NCBI GenBank assembly: GCA_902780495.1
Contig: CACZFM010000008.1
Location: 32,577 to 96,576 of the forward strand
From: an uncultured Bacteroidales bacterium
GTDB lineage: Bacteria > Bacteroidota > Bacteroidia > Bacteroidales > Paludibacteraceae
DNA length: 64,000 nt
Reading direction: 5' to 3'
The notes under the pieces are model-generated. The model was not told the origin of the DNA. It saw nothing but the letters and a program-made list of their open reading frames with translations, and made no database searches. Each line of letters starts with the position of its first letter. Position 1 is the stretch's first letter. Shown piece by piece: positions 44,917 to 53,303 of this stretch. A program made the position numbers and the translations under genes.

Positions 44917-45807
44917 GTGAGGAATAGTGTAGTCATAGTGCTTGTCGGGCTTATAGGGCTTGTGTTGAGCGGTTGTAAATCGCCCAAGTTCGTGATGACC
45001 CCTGCCCGAACGGTGGAGGAAGACCAACGTTTCCTGTACTACTTCTATCCCGCTCAACAGTTGTTTGAGGAAGGGGAATACCAAAAGAGCTTTGAGTTGA
45101 TGCAGTTTTGCTACAAACTCAACCCGCAAGATGCTATGGTGAACCAATACCTGGGTGACTTCTTTATCGGTATGCATAAGGAGGATGTGGCATTGGCTTT
45201 CTATGAGCGTTCGCAAGCCAATGACCCGCAGAACGATAAGATATGGGTGCGGCTCCGCGATTGTTATATGCATCTACGTATGCCGGATAAAGCCCTCCGC
45301 GCACAGGATGAACTGGACAAACAGAATGGATATGACTATGTAAGTGCGCTTACTCGATATTACATCTATTCGATGAAGAATGATGCGGAAAGTGCCTTAA
45401 AAGCTGTAAACGATTACTTGGAAACCGATCCGGAAAATGTGCAATTCCTGCATCTGAAAGTGCAACTGTATGAGTTCTTGCCTAAAACCAAAGTAAAGGA
45501 TAAGATTGAGGCCTATCGTCAGTTAATAGCCGCTGACCCATATAATACGATGGTGCTGAACAACTATGCTTACTTGCTTGCCACCCATAAAGGCGACCTG
45601 AAAGAAGCTGAAGCACTCAGCAGACGGACTTTGCAGAGCGAGCCTAATAATCCGGTCTATCTGGATACGTATGCATGGATACTCTATCTGCAAGGCGAAC
45701 AAGCATTGGCGGAGTTATACATCCGACAGGCAGTCAACAAACTTGGCGGACAAAAAGAACCCGAAGTGGAACAACATTACGAAACAATCATAAACAAAAA
45801 GAAATGA
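44917..45807 (+). CDS. TPR-repeat outer-membrane lipoprotein
   Basis: Start at GTG 44917 (MRNSVVIVLVGLIGLVLSGC, lipobox Cys at 20), 19 bp after dut and preceded by GGAA; a longer frame overlaps dut and lacks a signal at its end. 296 residues. TPR units are seen at about 45-280: YPAQQLFEEGEYQKSFELM, AMVNQYLGDFFIGMHKEDVALAFYERS, DKALRAQDELDKQ, NTMVLNNYAYLLATHKGDLKEAEALSR, PVYLDTYAWILYLQGE. Such lipoproteins scaffold envelope complexes. The downstream neighbours are a DUF4292-type lipoprotein and an EnvC-like protein, the usual Bacteroidales order. Confidence 0.8.
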   Translation: MRNSVVIVLVGLIGLVLSGCKSPKFVMTPARTVEEDQRFLYYFYPAQQLFEEGEYQKSFELMQFCYKLNPQDAMVNQYLGDFFIGMHKEDVALAFYERSQANDPQNDKIWVRLRDCYMHLRMPDKALRAQDELDKQNGYDYVSALTRYYIYSMKNDAESALKAVNDYLETDPENVQFLHLKVQLYEFLPKTKVKDKIEAYRQLIAADPYNTMVLNNYAYLLATHKGDLKEAEALSRRTLQSEPNNPVYLDTYAWILYLQGEQALAELYIRQAVNKLGGQKEPEVEQHYETIINKKK

Positions 45808-46343
45808 AAAAACTAACCTACATACTTCTTGCCCTGCTGTTGTGCAGCTGTGCCACCACCAAGAACGCCCCTATCCGTCAACGCCATACGGCAGAAGTGA
45901 AAAAGGCAAGTCTCACACTGAAAACGGATAAAGATGCGTTTACACTACATGCCGCTATGCAAACGGTATTGGACTCGGCATGTATCATCAGCGTGCAACC
46001 TATTGCAGGTATCGAACTGATACAGATACGCGCTACGCATGATAGCGTGACTATTATAGACCGTACGAGCAAACGTTTTGCCCGCGTAGGCTATGATTTA
46101 TTGACGGAACTCTCCAATCGTAAAATATGCTACAAGGAAATAGAATCTATTGCTACGGGTGCGCACCTTAGGAATAGTCAGAAACAGCTGAAGACACAAC
46201 TGGAACTGACAGGGCATAAAGCGGAATTAACGATTACCTATCCGCGTATTGATTTGGATGAACCGTTGCGCCTCCGCCCGGAAAGGACAGAGGGGTATCA
46301 AATGCTCTCTGCCGAAGAAATAGACCAAATATTCAAGAAATGA
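45804..46343 (+). CDS. DUF4292-like lipoprotein
   Basis: Start at ATG 45804 within ATGA shared with the TPR stop. 179 residues: MKKLTYILLALLLCSCATTK is a lipobox signal (Cys 16). The body is a LolA/LolB-like beta half-barrel to judge by alternating strands (ELIQIRATHDSVTIIDRTSKRFARV, LKTQLELTGHKAELTITYPRIDLDEPLRLRPER). DUF4292 lies at this position in many Bacteroidales genomes; the assignment relies on context and fold pattern. It may handle lipid or lipoprotein in the periplasm. Confidence 0.65.
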   Translation: MKKLTYILLALLLCSCATTKNAPIRQRHTAEVKKASLTLKTDKDAFTLHAAMQTVLDSACIISVQPIAGIELIQIRATHDSVTIIDRTSKRFARVGYDLLTELSNRKICYKEIESIATGAHLRNSQKQLKTQLELTGHKAELTITYPRIDLDEPLRLRPERTEGYQMLSAEEIDQIFKK

Positions 46344-47506
46344 GACGAATAGCAAGCACCATATTGCTCCTTTTGTTGCTTTTGCCGTTGTCGGCACAAA
46401 GCGTTAAAGACTTGCAGAAACAGCAAGCCGCTATTCAGAAACAACTGGCGGAGACGGATAAGATGCTGAATGAGACAAAGAAAAACGAGAAAGCGACCGT
46501 CAACAAGTTAAATATCCTCAACAACAGCATCCGTGAACGCAAGAAACTGATTAATAGTATCAACAGTGAAATCAACTCGCTTGATCAAAATATAGCTAAT
46601 CTCACCCGTCAAAGTCGGGAACTGGAGACTAAGATGGAGCAACTGCGTAAAGATTATGCTACACTGATAAGGGAAACGCACTACGCCTCAATTAAACAAT
46701 CACCCCTGCTGTTTCTCTGTTCTGCCGAAAATTTCCAGCAACTCTTTCACCGTATATATTACATGAAAGTCTTTACCGATTACCGCAAAACACAAGTGGC
46801 CGAGATGAAAGAGACGCAGACGGAAATAAATATACAGAATGACCTTTTGATGGAAAGACGAGGCGAACGTGCCGAGGCCCTCAGTAAACAGAAAAGCGAG
46901 AAAGAGAAATTGGCACGTGATGAGCGTAAGCAGCAAAGCATGTTGAAAGAGCTGAAGAAAAAGGAGAAGAACCTTGCCTCACAACTAAAACAACAGCAGA
47001 AAAAGATAGACCAGCTCAACGCCAAAATTGAGCAGATGATTAAGAAACAGACTGCCACCAAGTCCACATTGACAAAAGAACAGAAACTATTGGCGGGAGG
47101 TTTTGAAGCGAACAAAGGACGTCTGCCTTGGCCGGTGGAGAAAGGATTTATCAGTGGCTATTTCGGAACTCATCAGCACCCTGTGTACGAACATGTTACC
47201 ATCAATAACAAGGGTATTTACATTCAGACAACGGCGGGTAGTGATGCACGTGCAGTCTTTGACGGAGAAGTAAGCAGTTGTATCGTATTGGGGAACACCT
47301 ACGCTGTCATTGTGCAGCATGGTAATTATCGTACGGTGTATAGCAACCTTACACAACTGCATGTCAAGCAAGGCGACAAAGTGAAAGCTAAGCAACGGTT
47401 GGGAAAAATCCTCAGTGACAAAGAGCAGGATAACAAGACGGAACTTTATTTCCAAATATACCAAGATCGCACGCTTCTCAATCCCTCACTTTGGTTGGCA
47501 CAATAA
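46340..47506 (+). CDS. EnvC-like murein hydrolase activator (degenerate M23)
   Basis: 388 residues: signal peptide MRRIASTILLLLLLLPLSAQS, a long coiled coil (about 22-260, KDLQKQQAAIQKQLAETDK onward), and a C-terminal LytM domain from GRLPWPVEKGFISGYFGTHQHP. The metal site is lost: the usual H-x3-D is replaced around HVTINNKGIYI, the HxH by YSNL, and the last His by Tyr in TELYFQI. Such domains activate amidases by binding, without cutting murein. A candidate partner is an AmiC-type amidase elsewhere. The start overlaps the previous stop (ATGA). Confidence 0.85.
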   Translation: MRRIASTILLLLLLLPLSAQSVKDLQKQQAAIQKQLAETDKMLNETKKNEKATVNKLNILNNSIRERKKLINSINSEINSLDQNIANLTRQSRELETKMEQLRKDYATLIRETHYASIKQSPLLFLCSAENFQQLFHRIYYMKVFTDYRKTQVAEMKETQTEINIQNDLLMERRGERAEALSKQKSEKEKLARDERKQQSMLKELKKKEKNLASQLKQQQKKIDQLNAKIEQMIKKQTATKSTLTKEQKLLAGGFEANKGRLPWPVEKGFISGYFGTHQHPVYEHVTINNKGIYIQTTAGSDARAVFDGEVSSCIVLGNTYAVIVQHGNYRTVYSNLTQLHVKQGDKVKAKQRLGKILSDKEQDNKTELYFQIYQDRTLLNPSLWLAQ

Positions 47507-47533
47507 AAGGCAAAAGGGTGTGCGGATAGAATC

Positions 47534-47599
47534 GAGAGAAATACGAGTGAAATACGAGAGACATACGGGACACATACGAGACGTTGCCGAGAGTAAGAA
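47534..47599. repeat. 11-bp tandem repeat array F, 4 clear plus 2 degenerate units
   Basis: GAGAGAAATAC, GAGTGAAATAC, GAGAGACATAC, GGGACACATAC, then GAGACGTTGCC and GAGAGTAAGAA. It lies in the 119-bp gap between the EnvC-like and FKBP genes, on the transcribed strand of the operon. The unit is unrelated to TAATAACCYAA but the period is the same. Confidence 0.85.
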
Positions 47600-47625
47600 A
47601 AAGGATAAAGATATAAAAATATACT

Positions 47626-48096
47626 ATGAAACAAATAACAACATACATCTTTGCGCTGGCATTATTACTTTTATTGCCGGGATGCAAAAAAGACAATTGG
47701 ATTGATTGGAAAACGCAAAACACCGTTTGGCTTGCCAACAATAGTACGAAAAAGGGTGTAATTGTCACCCCGACCGGTTTGCAATATGAAGTCATCCGTC
47801 AGGGCGTTGCAGGTACTAAACCCGATGACCTTAAAACGGTGAAAATAAATATCATCGGTCGCCTTATAACAGGGCATGTGTTTCAGGAGCAATGCACAAT
47901 TACTTCGGAAGTGGCATCCCTCATCTATGGTATGCAGGAAGGACTGAAAAAAATGAATAAATCAGGCATATACACATTCTATATTCCTTATAACCTTGCC
48001 TACGGAAGTTCAGCGCAGGCCAATCAGGGAATAGAAATCAATGTGCCGCCATATTCCACCCTTATCTTTGATGTGGAATTGTTGGATGTTTATTAG
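47626..48096 (+). CDS. FKBP-type peptidyl-prolyl isomerase lipoprotein
   Basis: 156 residues; MKQITTYIFALALLLLLPGC is a lipoprotein signal (Cys 20). The FKBP domain covers about 52-156: TGLQYEVIRQGVAGTKPDD, INIIGRLITGHVF, LIYGMQEGLKKMNKSGIYTFYIPYNLAYGSS, INVPPYSTLIFDVELLDVY. Key FKBP features are Gly-Leu-x-x-Met, the AYG loop and the final FDVELL strand. It probably assists folding in the periplasm or at the outer membrane. It is separated from the EnvC-like gene by the repeat array. Confidence 0.88.
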   Translation: MKQITTYIFALALLLLLPGCKKDNWIDWKTQNTVWLANNSTKKGVIVTPTGLQYEVIRQGVAGTKPDDLKTVKINIIGRLITGHVFQEQCTITSEVASLIYGMQEGLKKMNKSGIYTFYIPYNLAYGSSAQANQGIEINVPPYSTLIFDVELLDVY

Positions 48097-48100
48097 AACG

Positions 48101-48610
48101 ATGCGTAGAGCAAATGCCATATTGCTGATTCTATCCGTATTTGCAGCCTTGTTATTGGGTGCCTGCAAACGGTACAAAAACGATGTTCCGTCTTATCCTG
48201 TGCAGATGGAAATGAATCTTTTGCAATATCCGTATGTTACGCGGTTGGTTTACGGAGGAAGTTTTCAGACGGTGTCTATAACTCTCTATAGGGAATATTA
48301 TCTGCGTCATACCTTTGTAAATGAGACTATCGATGTTCTGCGTTCGGAAGGCTCTTATGTCGGTTATGCCGGTATGCTGGTGTGGAGTGATATTAACAAT
48401 GAGTTTCATGCCTGCGACCTTTGTTGCCCCCATTGTTTGGATAGGGATATGCCTGTGCAAGTGGATGGACAACTGGCGATATGCCCCAAATGCGGAGAAG
48501 AATTTAATCTGGCGCTTGGCTATGCTACTCCCACCAAAGGAATAACACGGCAACCTTTGCGCCCGTTCCAAATTCGCTATAGCAACCATATCCTTTCTAT
48601 CCGCAATTGA
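48101..48610 (+). CDS. Lipoprotein with Rieske-like fold and Cys4-type site
   Basis: Start at ATG 48101, 4 bp after the FKBP stop. 169 residues: MRRANAILLILSVFAALLLGAC lipobox. The C-terminal half reads LVWSDINNEFHACDLCCPHC, then CPKCGEEFNLALGYATP and ITRQPLRPFQIRY, laid out like a Rieske domain (first ligand loop, second ligand loop, Gly-rich turn, PLR strand). The second loop has C-x2-C in place of the Rieske C-x2-H, so zinc or an altered Fe-S centre is more likely. The function is unknown; it is found in an operon with FKBP and rimM. Confidence 0.65.
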   Translation: MRRANAILLILSVFAALLLGACKRYKNDVPSYPVQMEMNLLQYPYVTRLVYGGSFQTVSITLYREYYLRHTFVNETIDVLRSEGSYVGYAGMLVWSDINNEFHACDLCCPHCLDRDMPVQVDGQLAICPKCGEEFNLALGYATPTKGITRQPLRPFQIRYSNHILSIRN

Positions 48611-48612
48611 CT

Positions 48613-49125
48613 ATGATTACCTCAAGTGAAACAATAGCAATCGGTACTATTACCAGAACACATGGAAGGCAGGGGGAACTGCAATGCCTGATGAGCAATA
48701 CCTGTTGGGAAGATGCAGATCCCGAATTCCTGATTTTGCGGATAGATAATATCCTTGTCCCGTTCCGCGTCACGGATTGGAGAGGGAAAGGGGCAGATAG
48801 CATTATATTCCAACTGGCAGGCATTGACAATGACGAAAAAGCTCTTTCTCTGGTAGGGTCGGAAGCTCGTATGTTGAAAAAGGATACCTGTCAGGCCGAA
48901 GATACGGAAGGAGACGAATTGCTGACGTGGCAGGATCTTATTGGTTGTCAAGTTCTTGCTGTGGACGGAACCTTGCTTGGCACACTTGCTGCCATTGATG
49001 AATCAACACTTAATACGCTCGGAACGACCGACAAGGGATGCCTTGTTCCGTTGCATGAAGAATTGATCCTGAAACTGGACGTTGAAAACAAAATACTTCA
49101 ACTTAATATACCGGCTAACTTATGA
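48613..49125 (+). CDS. rimM: Ribosome maturation factor RimM
   Basis: Start at ATG 48613. 170 residues. The N-terminal RimM beta-barrel begins IAIGTITRTHGRQGELQC, the family G-x2-x-x-HG-x-x-GE motif, followed by the PRC-barrel domain LLTWQDLIGCQVLAVDGTLLGTLAAIDES and CLVPLHEELILKLDVENKILQLNIP. It helps assemble the 30S head by binding S19. The stop overlaps the next ATG. Confidence 0.92.
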   Translation: MITSSETIAIGTITRTHGRQGELQCLMSNTCWEDADPEFLILRIDNILVPFRVTDWRGKGADSIIFQLAGIDNDEKALSLVGSEARMLKKDTCQAEDTEGDELLTWQDLIGCQVLAVDGTLLGTLAAIDESTLNTLGTTDKGCLVPLHEELILKLDVENKILQLNIPANL

Positions 49126-49670
49126 AACATACATTTACACTCATTTTTTGCCTTATATCTCTCTGTGTGATGGGAACCACAAATTATACCGCAAAGGAAC
49201 AGAAAGATATTGCACGCCGTCTGTTGGTGGCTCAGAAACTTTCCATGAAGCATCAGTATCTTGAGGCGCTGGATTCTGCAACCGTATCGCTTAGTATGTA
49301 CGAAGATGCCTATTCCCTTCGTGATTTTGTACGCAAGAATTGGAGCAAGGCGATGACAGAGGTGCAGAATCGTATAGATACGTTGCAAGATGAAACAAGT
49401 ATTCCGCAAACCGAAGAACGGATTTGGGTGTATCAGCGTCTCGTATCTATTAACGACAACCTATCCACGGTATCGCTGCCTCTTACCGGTCGTAACGGAA
49501 GTTGGGTGTGGCAGCCTGATATGGAATATTGGGCAGGGCATCTTGACCACGAAGAACGCCTGTTGCAGCACTTGTTAGATGAACAGAAAAGACAAGAAGA
49601 ACTGGAACAGAAACGTATGGAGGAACTTCGGAAAGTTGAAGAATTGCACAAACAGCGCCGTTCGGAATGA
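49122..49670 (+). CDS. Exported hypothetical protein with C-terminal coiled coil
   Basis: 182 residues; signal peptide MKHTFTLIFCLISLCVMG. The mature part has a helical region (KEQKDIARRLLVAQKLSMKH), then about 30 polar residues, then WVWQPDMEYWAGHLDHEERL, and a final charged coiled coil of E, K, R and Q (about 145-182). There is no lipobox and no known domain. The start overlaps the rimM stop (ATGA) and the stop overlaps the SpoU start, so translation is coupled on both sides. Confidence 0.7.
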   Translation: MKHTFTLIFCLISLCVMGTTNYTAKEQKDIARRLLVAQKLSMKHQYLEALDSATVSLSMYEDAYSLRDFVRKNWSKAMTEVQNRIDTLQDETSIPQTEERIWVYQRLVSINDNLSTVSLPLTGRNGSWVWQPDMEYWAGHLDHEERLLQHLLDEQKRQEELEQKRMEELRKVEELHKQRRSE

Positions 49671-50200
49671 AGAAGCTAACCATAGATGAGATGCACCGTC
49701 TTTCTGCGGAAGAATTTCGTAAGGCGGAGAAATTACCATTGGTTGTAGTACTAGACAATGTGCGTAGCCAACACAATGTGGGTGCTGTGTTTCGCACTGC
49801 CGATGCCTTTCGGTTAAAGGAGGTGGTGTTGTGCGGTATCTGTTGTTGCCCTCCTAATCAGGAAATCCATAAGACTGCACTTGGTGCGGAAGATACTGTG
49901 AGTTGGCGTTACTATAAGAATACATTAGATGCCGTTCATGCCCTACAGGAAGAGGGATACACTGTGTATGCGGTGGAACAGGCTCACCAAAGCCGTACGT
50001 TGGAAATGGTTGCTTCCGACTTGCCCGATAAAGTTGCGATTGTGCTAGGACATGAAGTTTTTGGTGTACAACAAGAAGTAGTGGATGCCTCCGATGGTTG
50101 TATAGAGATACCGCAATACGGCACCAAGCATTCTCTTAATGTCAGTGTAACGGCAGGAATAGTTATTTACACGCTGGCTCAGTGCTTACTTCCCAGATAA
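49667..50200 (+). CDS. SpoU/TrmH-family RNA 2'-O-methyltransferase
   Basis: 177 residues. SPOUT motif 1: VVVLDNVRSQHNVGAVFRTADAF (Asn and Arg of the catalytic pair); motif 2: KVAIVLGHEVFGVQQEVVDASD; motif 3: IPQYGTKHSLNVSVTAGIVIY, with the knot that binds SAM. The target is ribose 2'-OH of tRNA or rRNA; the exact site is not readable. Last gene of the operon; it converges with the U32 fragment, whose stop lies 38 bp inside it. Confidence 0.9.
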   Translation: MKKLTIDEMHRLSAEEFRKAEKLPLVVVLDNVRSQHNVGAVFRTADAFRLKEVVLCGICCCPPNQEIHKTALGAEDTVSWRYYKNTLDAVHALQEEGYTVYAVEQAHQSRTLEMVASDLPDKVAIVLGHEVFGVQQEVVDASDGCIEIPQYGTKHSLNVSVTAGIVIYTLAQCLLPR

Positions 50201-50372
50201 GCATTTGGCATTCCTTGCAGTCAAACTCCAAACGCAATAACGTTCCGTTAGCCAAGCGCAAGTAACGTGGCTCGCCTTCACGAAGCGGACTGTATTTTCG
50301 GCAATGCCCCATCTCATGCAAGATGCAGTATCGGCATGTCATCAAAGGCGCATTATCAGATCTCGTCTCCAT
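50163..50372 (-). pseudogene. Detached C-terminal part of U32 peptidase
   Basis: 69 codons from an ATG inside the end of the preceding frame. LMTCRYCILHEMGHCRKYSP and LRLEFDCKECQMLIWEV match the Cys-rich end of U32 family proteins of Bacteroidota (four conserved Cys, final FDC-x2-C-x-M). It is out of frame with the main part, and the 70-80 residues that normally link them are absent, so a deletion with a frame change is the simplest reading. Expression as a separate small Cys protein by coupling is an alternative. Confidence 0.6.
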
Positions 50373-51808
50373 TGGTTAATTTGGCTGATAGGTATGAAAT
50401 AGGGTGGAGTTTTTATCTCTACATTTTGGGCGATATATGGTGTGTCCCCCAACTTGGACAATTGTTCCCTAAGTGTCTGTAATGCCCGTTCTTCATTTTT
50501 TGCCGGTTCGTGCGGGGCATCAACCGCATATTCCGAACGCCTGCCTGTTGTTTCCGCCCAAAGAAGGAAACCTGTTTCTGTTTCCTGTATGCCCAAAGTA
50601 AGTGGTATGCGGCGTTCCGCCCAAATGGAACGTTCGAATTCCGTATCCTTATTCCTAAATATTCGCGCGCCCGCGCGTAAGTCCGGCATCACGTTAGGAA
50701 CAACAATGTCTCCATCTACTTTGTTTACGGCAAAGCCTTTGTCTTCGAAACACAAACCGTCACCATTATGTAATTTTACATCCGGTTGCAAATTCAAATG
50801 CAACTCATTATATCCGACTTTGCGTACGGTGCCGATAAACTCTCCTGTGGATTTAGGGGATTCCCAAGATGTCATGGACTGCTCACGCTCTTGGAGAAAA
50901 TAGGTGATACCACCACGGTGGAATGTCTTTTCAGGATTGGGCACAAAACCATAGTTATACACACTCGCTTCCGAGGAGGCTTCCGCATTTAAAGAGGGCA
51001 TCAGGTTATCCAGTTTCTGCCTATAGTATGCAACGATGTTGGTAACGTATTCTTTGTCCTTCAAGCGTCCTTCTATCTTGAAGGTTGTAACACCTGCGTC
51101 TATCAGGTCCTTGAGATAAAGGCTGCGATCCATATCCTGCAGTGAAAGCAGATAGCGTTGGTGGATTGGTTTCCCGTTATCATCCCGCACTTCTTGCATA
51201 CTGGCATCTAATAGGTCGTAACGTTGCCGGCACATCTGTGCACAACAGCCGCGATTGGCAGAGCGGTTCATTAGTACTTCGCTGAGATAGCATCGTCCGG
51301 AATAACTGACACATAAAGCACCATGTACAAAAGCCTCTAATTCCACAGATGTCTTTTCTCGGATGGCGCGTATCTCCTTCAGTCCCAGTTCTCGTGCCAG
51401 TACGACGCGCTTAAAGCCTAATTCTTCCAAGTGTTTGACTTGTTCGGGCGTTCTGTTGTCGCATTGTGTGGAAGCGTGGAGACGGAGTGGGGGAAGATCT
51501 TCAAGAAGGAGATTCATGTCCTGAATGATCAAGGCGCTGACGCCTGCTTCGTATAATTGCCACGCCAGAGTGACGGCTTCTTTTCGTTCTTGGTCGGTTA
51601 AAAGGGTGTTGAGCGTGACAATAATCTGTACGCCATAAGGGCGTGCGTAGTCCACGAGTTGTCGGATAGACTCAACACTATTTCCTGCAGCTTGTCTTGC
51701 GCCAAAGCGTGGTGCTCCAATATAGACTGCGTCTGCTCCTGCCTGAATAGCGGCTTTTGCCACTTCTACGTCATGAGCGGGTGCTAATAGAGTCAGTTTC
51801 CGTTTCAT
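50342..51808 (-). CDS. U32 family peptidase (collagenase-like), C-terminally truncated
   Basis: Start at ATG 51808 (MKRKLTLLAPAHDVEVAKAA), overlapping radA by 38 bp. 488 residues. Family motifs are LTLLAPAHDVEVAKAAIQAGADAVY, LHASTQCDN, ELEAFVHGALCVSYSGRCYLS, NRGCCAQMCRQ (Cys cluster) and TFKIEGRLKDKEYV. It is annotated as protease, though several U32 proteins (e.g. RlhA, TrhP) act in RNA hydroxylation. The frame ends at IMRL just where the C-terminal Cys domain should be reached, and that domain continues in another frame at 50163-50372. Confidence 0.8.
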   Translation of the reverse strand: MKRKLTLLAPAHDVEVAKAAIQAGADAVYIGAPRFGARQAAGNSVESIRQLVDYARPYGVQIIVTLNTLLTDQERKEAVTLAWQLYEAGVSALIIQDMNLLLEDLPPLRLHASTQCDNRTPEQVKHLEELGFKRVVLARELGLKEIRAIREKTSVELEAFVHGALCVSYSGRCYLSEVLMNRSANRGCCAQMCRQRYDLLDASMQEVRDDNGKPIHQRYLLSLQDMDRSLYLKDLIDAGVTTFKIEGRLKDKEYVTNIVAYYRQKLDNLMPSLNAEASSEASVYNYGFVPNPEKTFHRGGITYFLQEREQSMTSWESPKSTGEFIGTVRKVGYNELHLNLQPDVKLHNGDGLCFEDKGFAVNKVDGDIVVPNVMPDLRAGARIFRNKDTEFERSIWAERRIPLTLGIQETETGFLLWAETTGRRSEYAVDAPHEPAKNEERALQTLREQLSKLGDTPYIAQNVEIKTPPYFIPISQINQWRRDLIMRL

Positions 51809-53162
51809 GATGTTGAGAGAACAGCAGTCGGAACGCATCGGCTACTTTCTTAACCGTAATTACTTTGATGCCCTTTGCAGGGGCGAACTGCTGTCCGAAA
51901 GGAACGATAATACGTCTAAATCCGAGTTTTTGTGCTTCCTGAATACGCTGGTCCAAGCGGCTTACGGGACGAATTTCACCCGCCAAACCCACTTCTCCGG
52001 CAAGGGCTGTTTCGCGGTCTAACGCCATATCCATATTGGACGAAAGCACTGCCGCCAAGACTGCCAAATCAATAGCCGGATCGTTCACGCGGATACCGCC
52101 TGCGATGTTGAGGAACACATCTTTCTGCAGCAACTTAAATCCTACACGTTTCTCTAAGACCGCCAAAAGCATATTCAATCTTCGCCCGTCAAATCCGGTG
52201 GAGGAGCGTTGTGGTGTTCCGTATGCGGCGCTGCTGACTAAGGCCTGTACTTCTATCAATAACGGACGGACACCCTCTACTGCGGCCGCAATGGCTATAC
52301 CGCTTAGGCCTTCGTGGTTGGAGGAAAGGAGGAGTTCGGAGGGATTTGTCACTTCCCTAAGTCCGTCCTGACGCATCTCAAAGATACCCAGTTCGCTGGT
52401 AGAGCCAAATCGGTTTTTCTGCGCACGCAGAATGCGATACATATAATGCTGGTCTCCTTCAAACTGCATCACTGTATCCACAATATGCTCCAGCACTTTC
52501 GGTCCTGCCAAAGAGCCTTCCTTCGTGATATGTCCTACGATGATAAATGGAACATTCTTTTCTTTGGCATATTGCAGGATACGTGCTGCGCACTCCCTGA
52601 CTTGACTGAGACTGCCTATTCCGGCTTCAATGGCTTCGGTTCCGATGGTCTGGATGGAGTCCACCACCACAATGTCGGGCGCGATCTCATCGGCTTGTTG
52701 CAGAATGCGTTCCAGCGAAGTCTCTGCCACGATATAGAGGTTTTCGGGATTCCCAGCGAGTCGTTCAGCGCGAAGTTTCAGTTGGTGGATGGATTCTTCT
52801 CCGCTTGCGTAGAGGGTTTTCCGCTCTCCCATTTGCATCAGTACTTGCAGGGCGAGCGTGGATTTACCGATACCCGGCTCACCTCCGAGCAAGACGATAC
52901 TTCCGGGTACTAATCCTCCGCCTAAGACGCGGTTCAGTTCTCCCGAGCGCATATCGATGCGTGGTTCGGCTTGTGCTGTCACTTCCTGCAGACGTACGGC
53001 TTGGGTTTGTCCGCTACGGGCGGCTATGCGGCTTGCTTTCGCCGGCTGAACGGTTTCTTCTGTTATGGAGCCCCATTCACCACAGACGGGGCAACGCCCT
53101 AACATCTGCGGGACTTTTGCTCCGCAAGATTGACAGATATATTGAATAGTTGATTTGGCCAC
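51771..53162 (-). CDS. radA: DNA repair protein RadA
   Basis: 463 residues from a GTG start (MAKSTIQYICQSCGAKVPQM). N-terminal zinc finger: C-x2-C...C-x2-C (ICQSC, RCPVCGEWGS). RecA-like core with Walker A LLGGEPGIGKSTLALQ, Walker B DIVVVDSIQTI, and the RadA-specific KNRFGSTSELGIFEM. The C-terminal Lon-like domain contains LNIAGGIRVNDPAIDLAVLAA and ALAGEVGLAGEIRPV. It drives branch migration in recombination repair. The C-terminus overlaps the U32 start by 38 bp. Confidence 0.96.
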   Translation of the reverse strand: MAKSTIQYICQSCGAKVPQMLGRCPVCGEWGSITEETVQPAKASRIAARSGQTQAVRLQEVTAQAEPRIDMRSGELNRVLGGGLVPGSIVLLGGEPGIGKSTLALQVLMQMGERKTLYASGEESIHQLKLRAERLAGNPENLYIVAETSLERILQQADEIAPDIVVVDSIQTIGTEAIEAGIGSLSQVRECAARILQYAKEKNVPFIIVGHITKEGSLAGPKVLEHIVDTVMQFEGDQHYMYRILRAQKNRFGSTSELGIFEMRQDGLREVTNPSELLLSSNHEGLSGIAIAAAVEGVRPLLIEVQALVSSAAYGTPQRSSTGFDGRRLNMLLAVLEKRVGFKLLQKDVFLNIAGGIRVNDPAIDLAVLAAVLSSNMDMALDRETALAGEVGLAGEIRPVSRLDQRIQEAQKLGFRRIIVPFGQQFAPAKGIKVITVKKVADAFRLLFSQHHETETDSISTRS

Positions 53163-53217
53163 TTTAAGACACTATTTTGTTTCGTTTTTCTTACCTTATT
53201 CTATGCTTAACGTCGGC

Positions 53218-53261
53218 TTGAGCATACATTGAGCATACATTGAGCATATATTGAGCATACA
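53218..53261. repeat. 11-bp tandem repeat array E, 4 copies of TTGAGCATACA
   Basis: TTGAGCATACA twice, TTGAGCATATA, TTGAGCATACA, then a partial TTGAGAG. It lies between the radA start and the rnz stop (both leftward). The unit is unrelated to the TAATAACCYAA arrays but the period is identical. Confidence 0.9.
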
Positions 53262-53303
53262 TTGAGAGTCGCAGGCTTGTTCGAGGCAAACAGGAGGCTG
53301 ACG

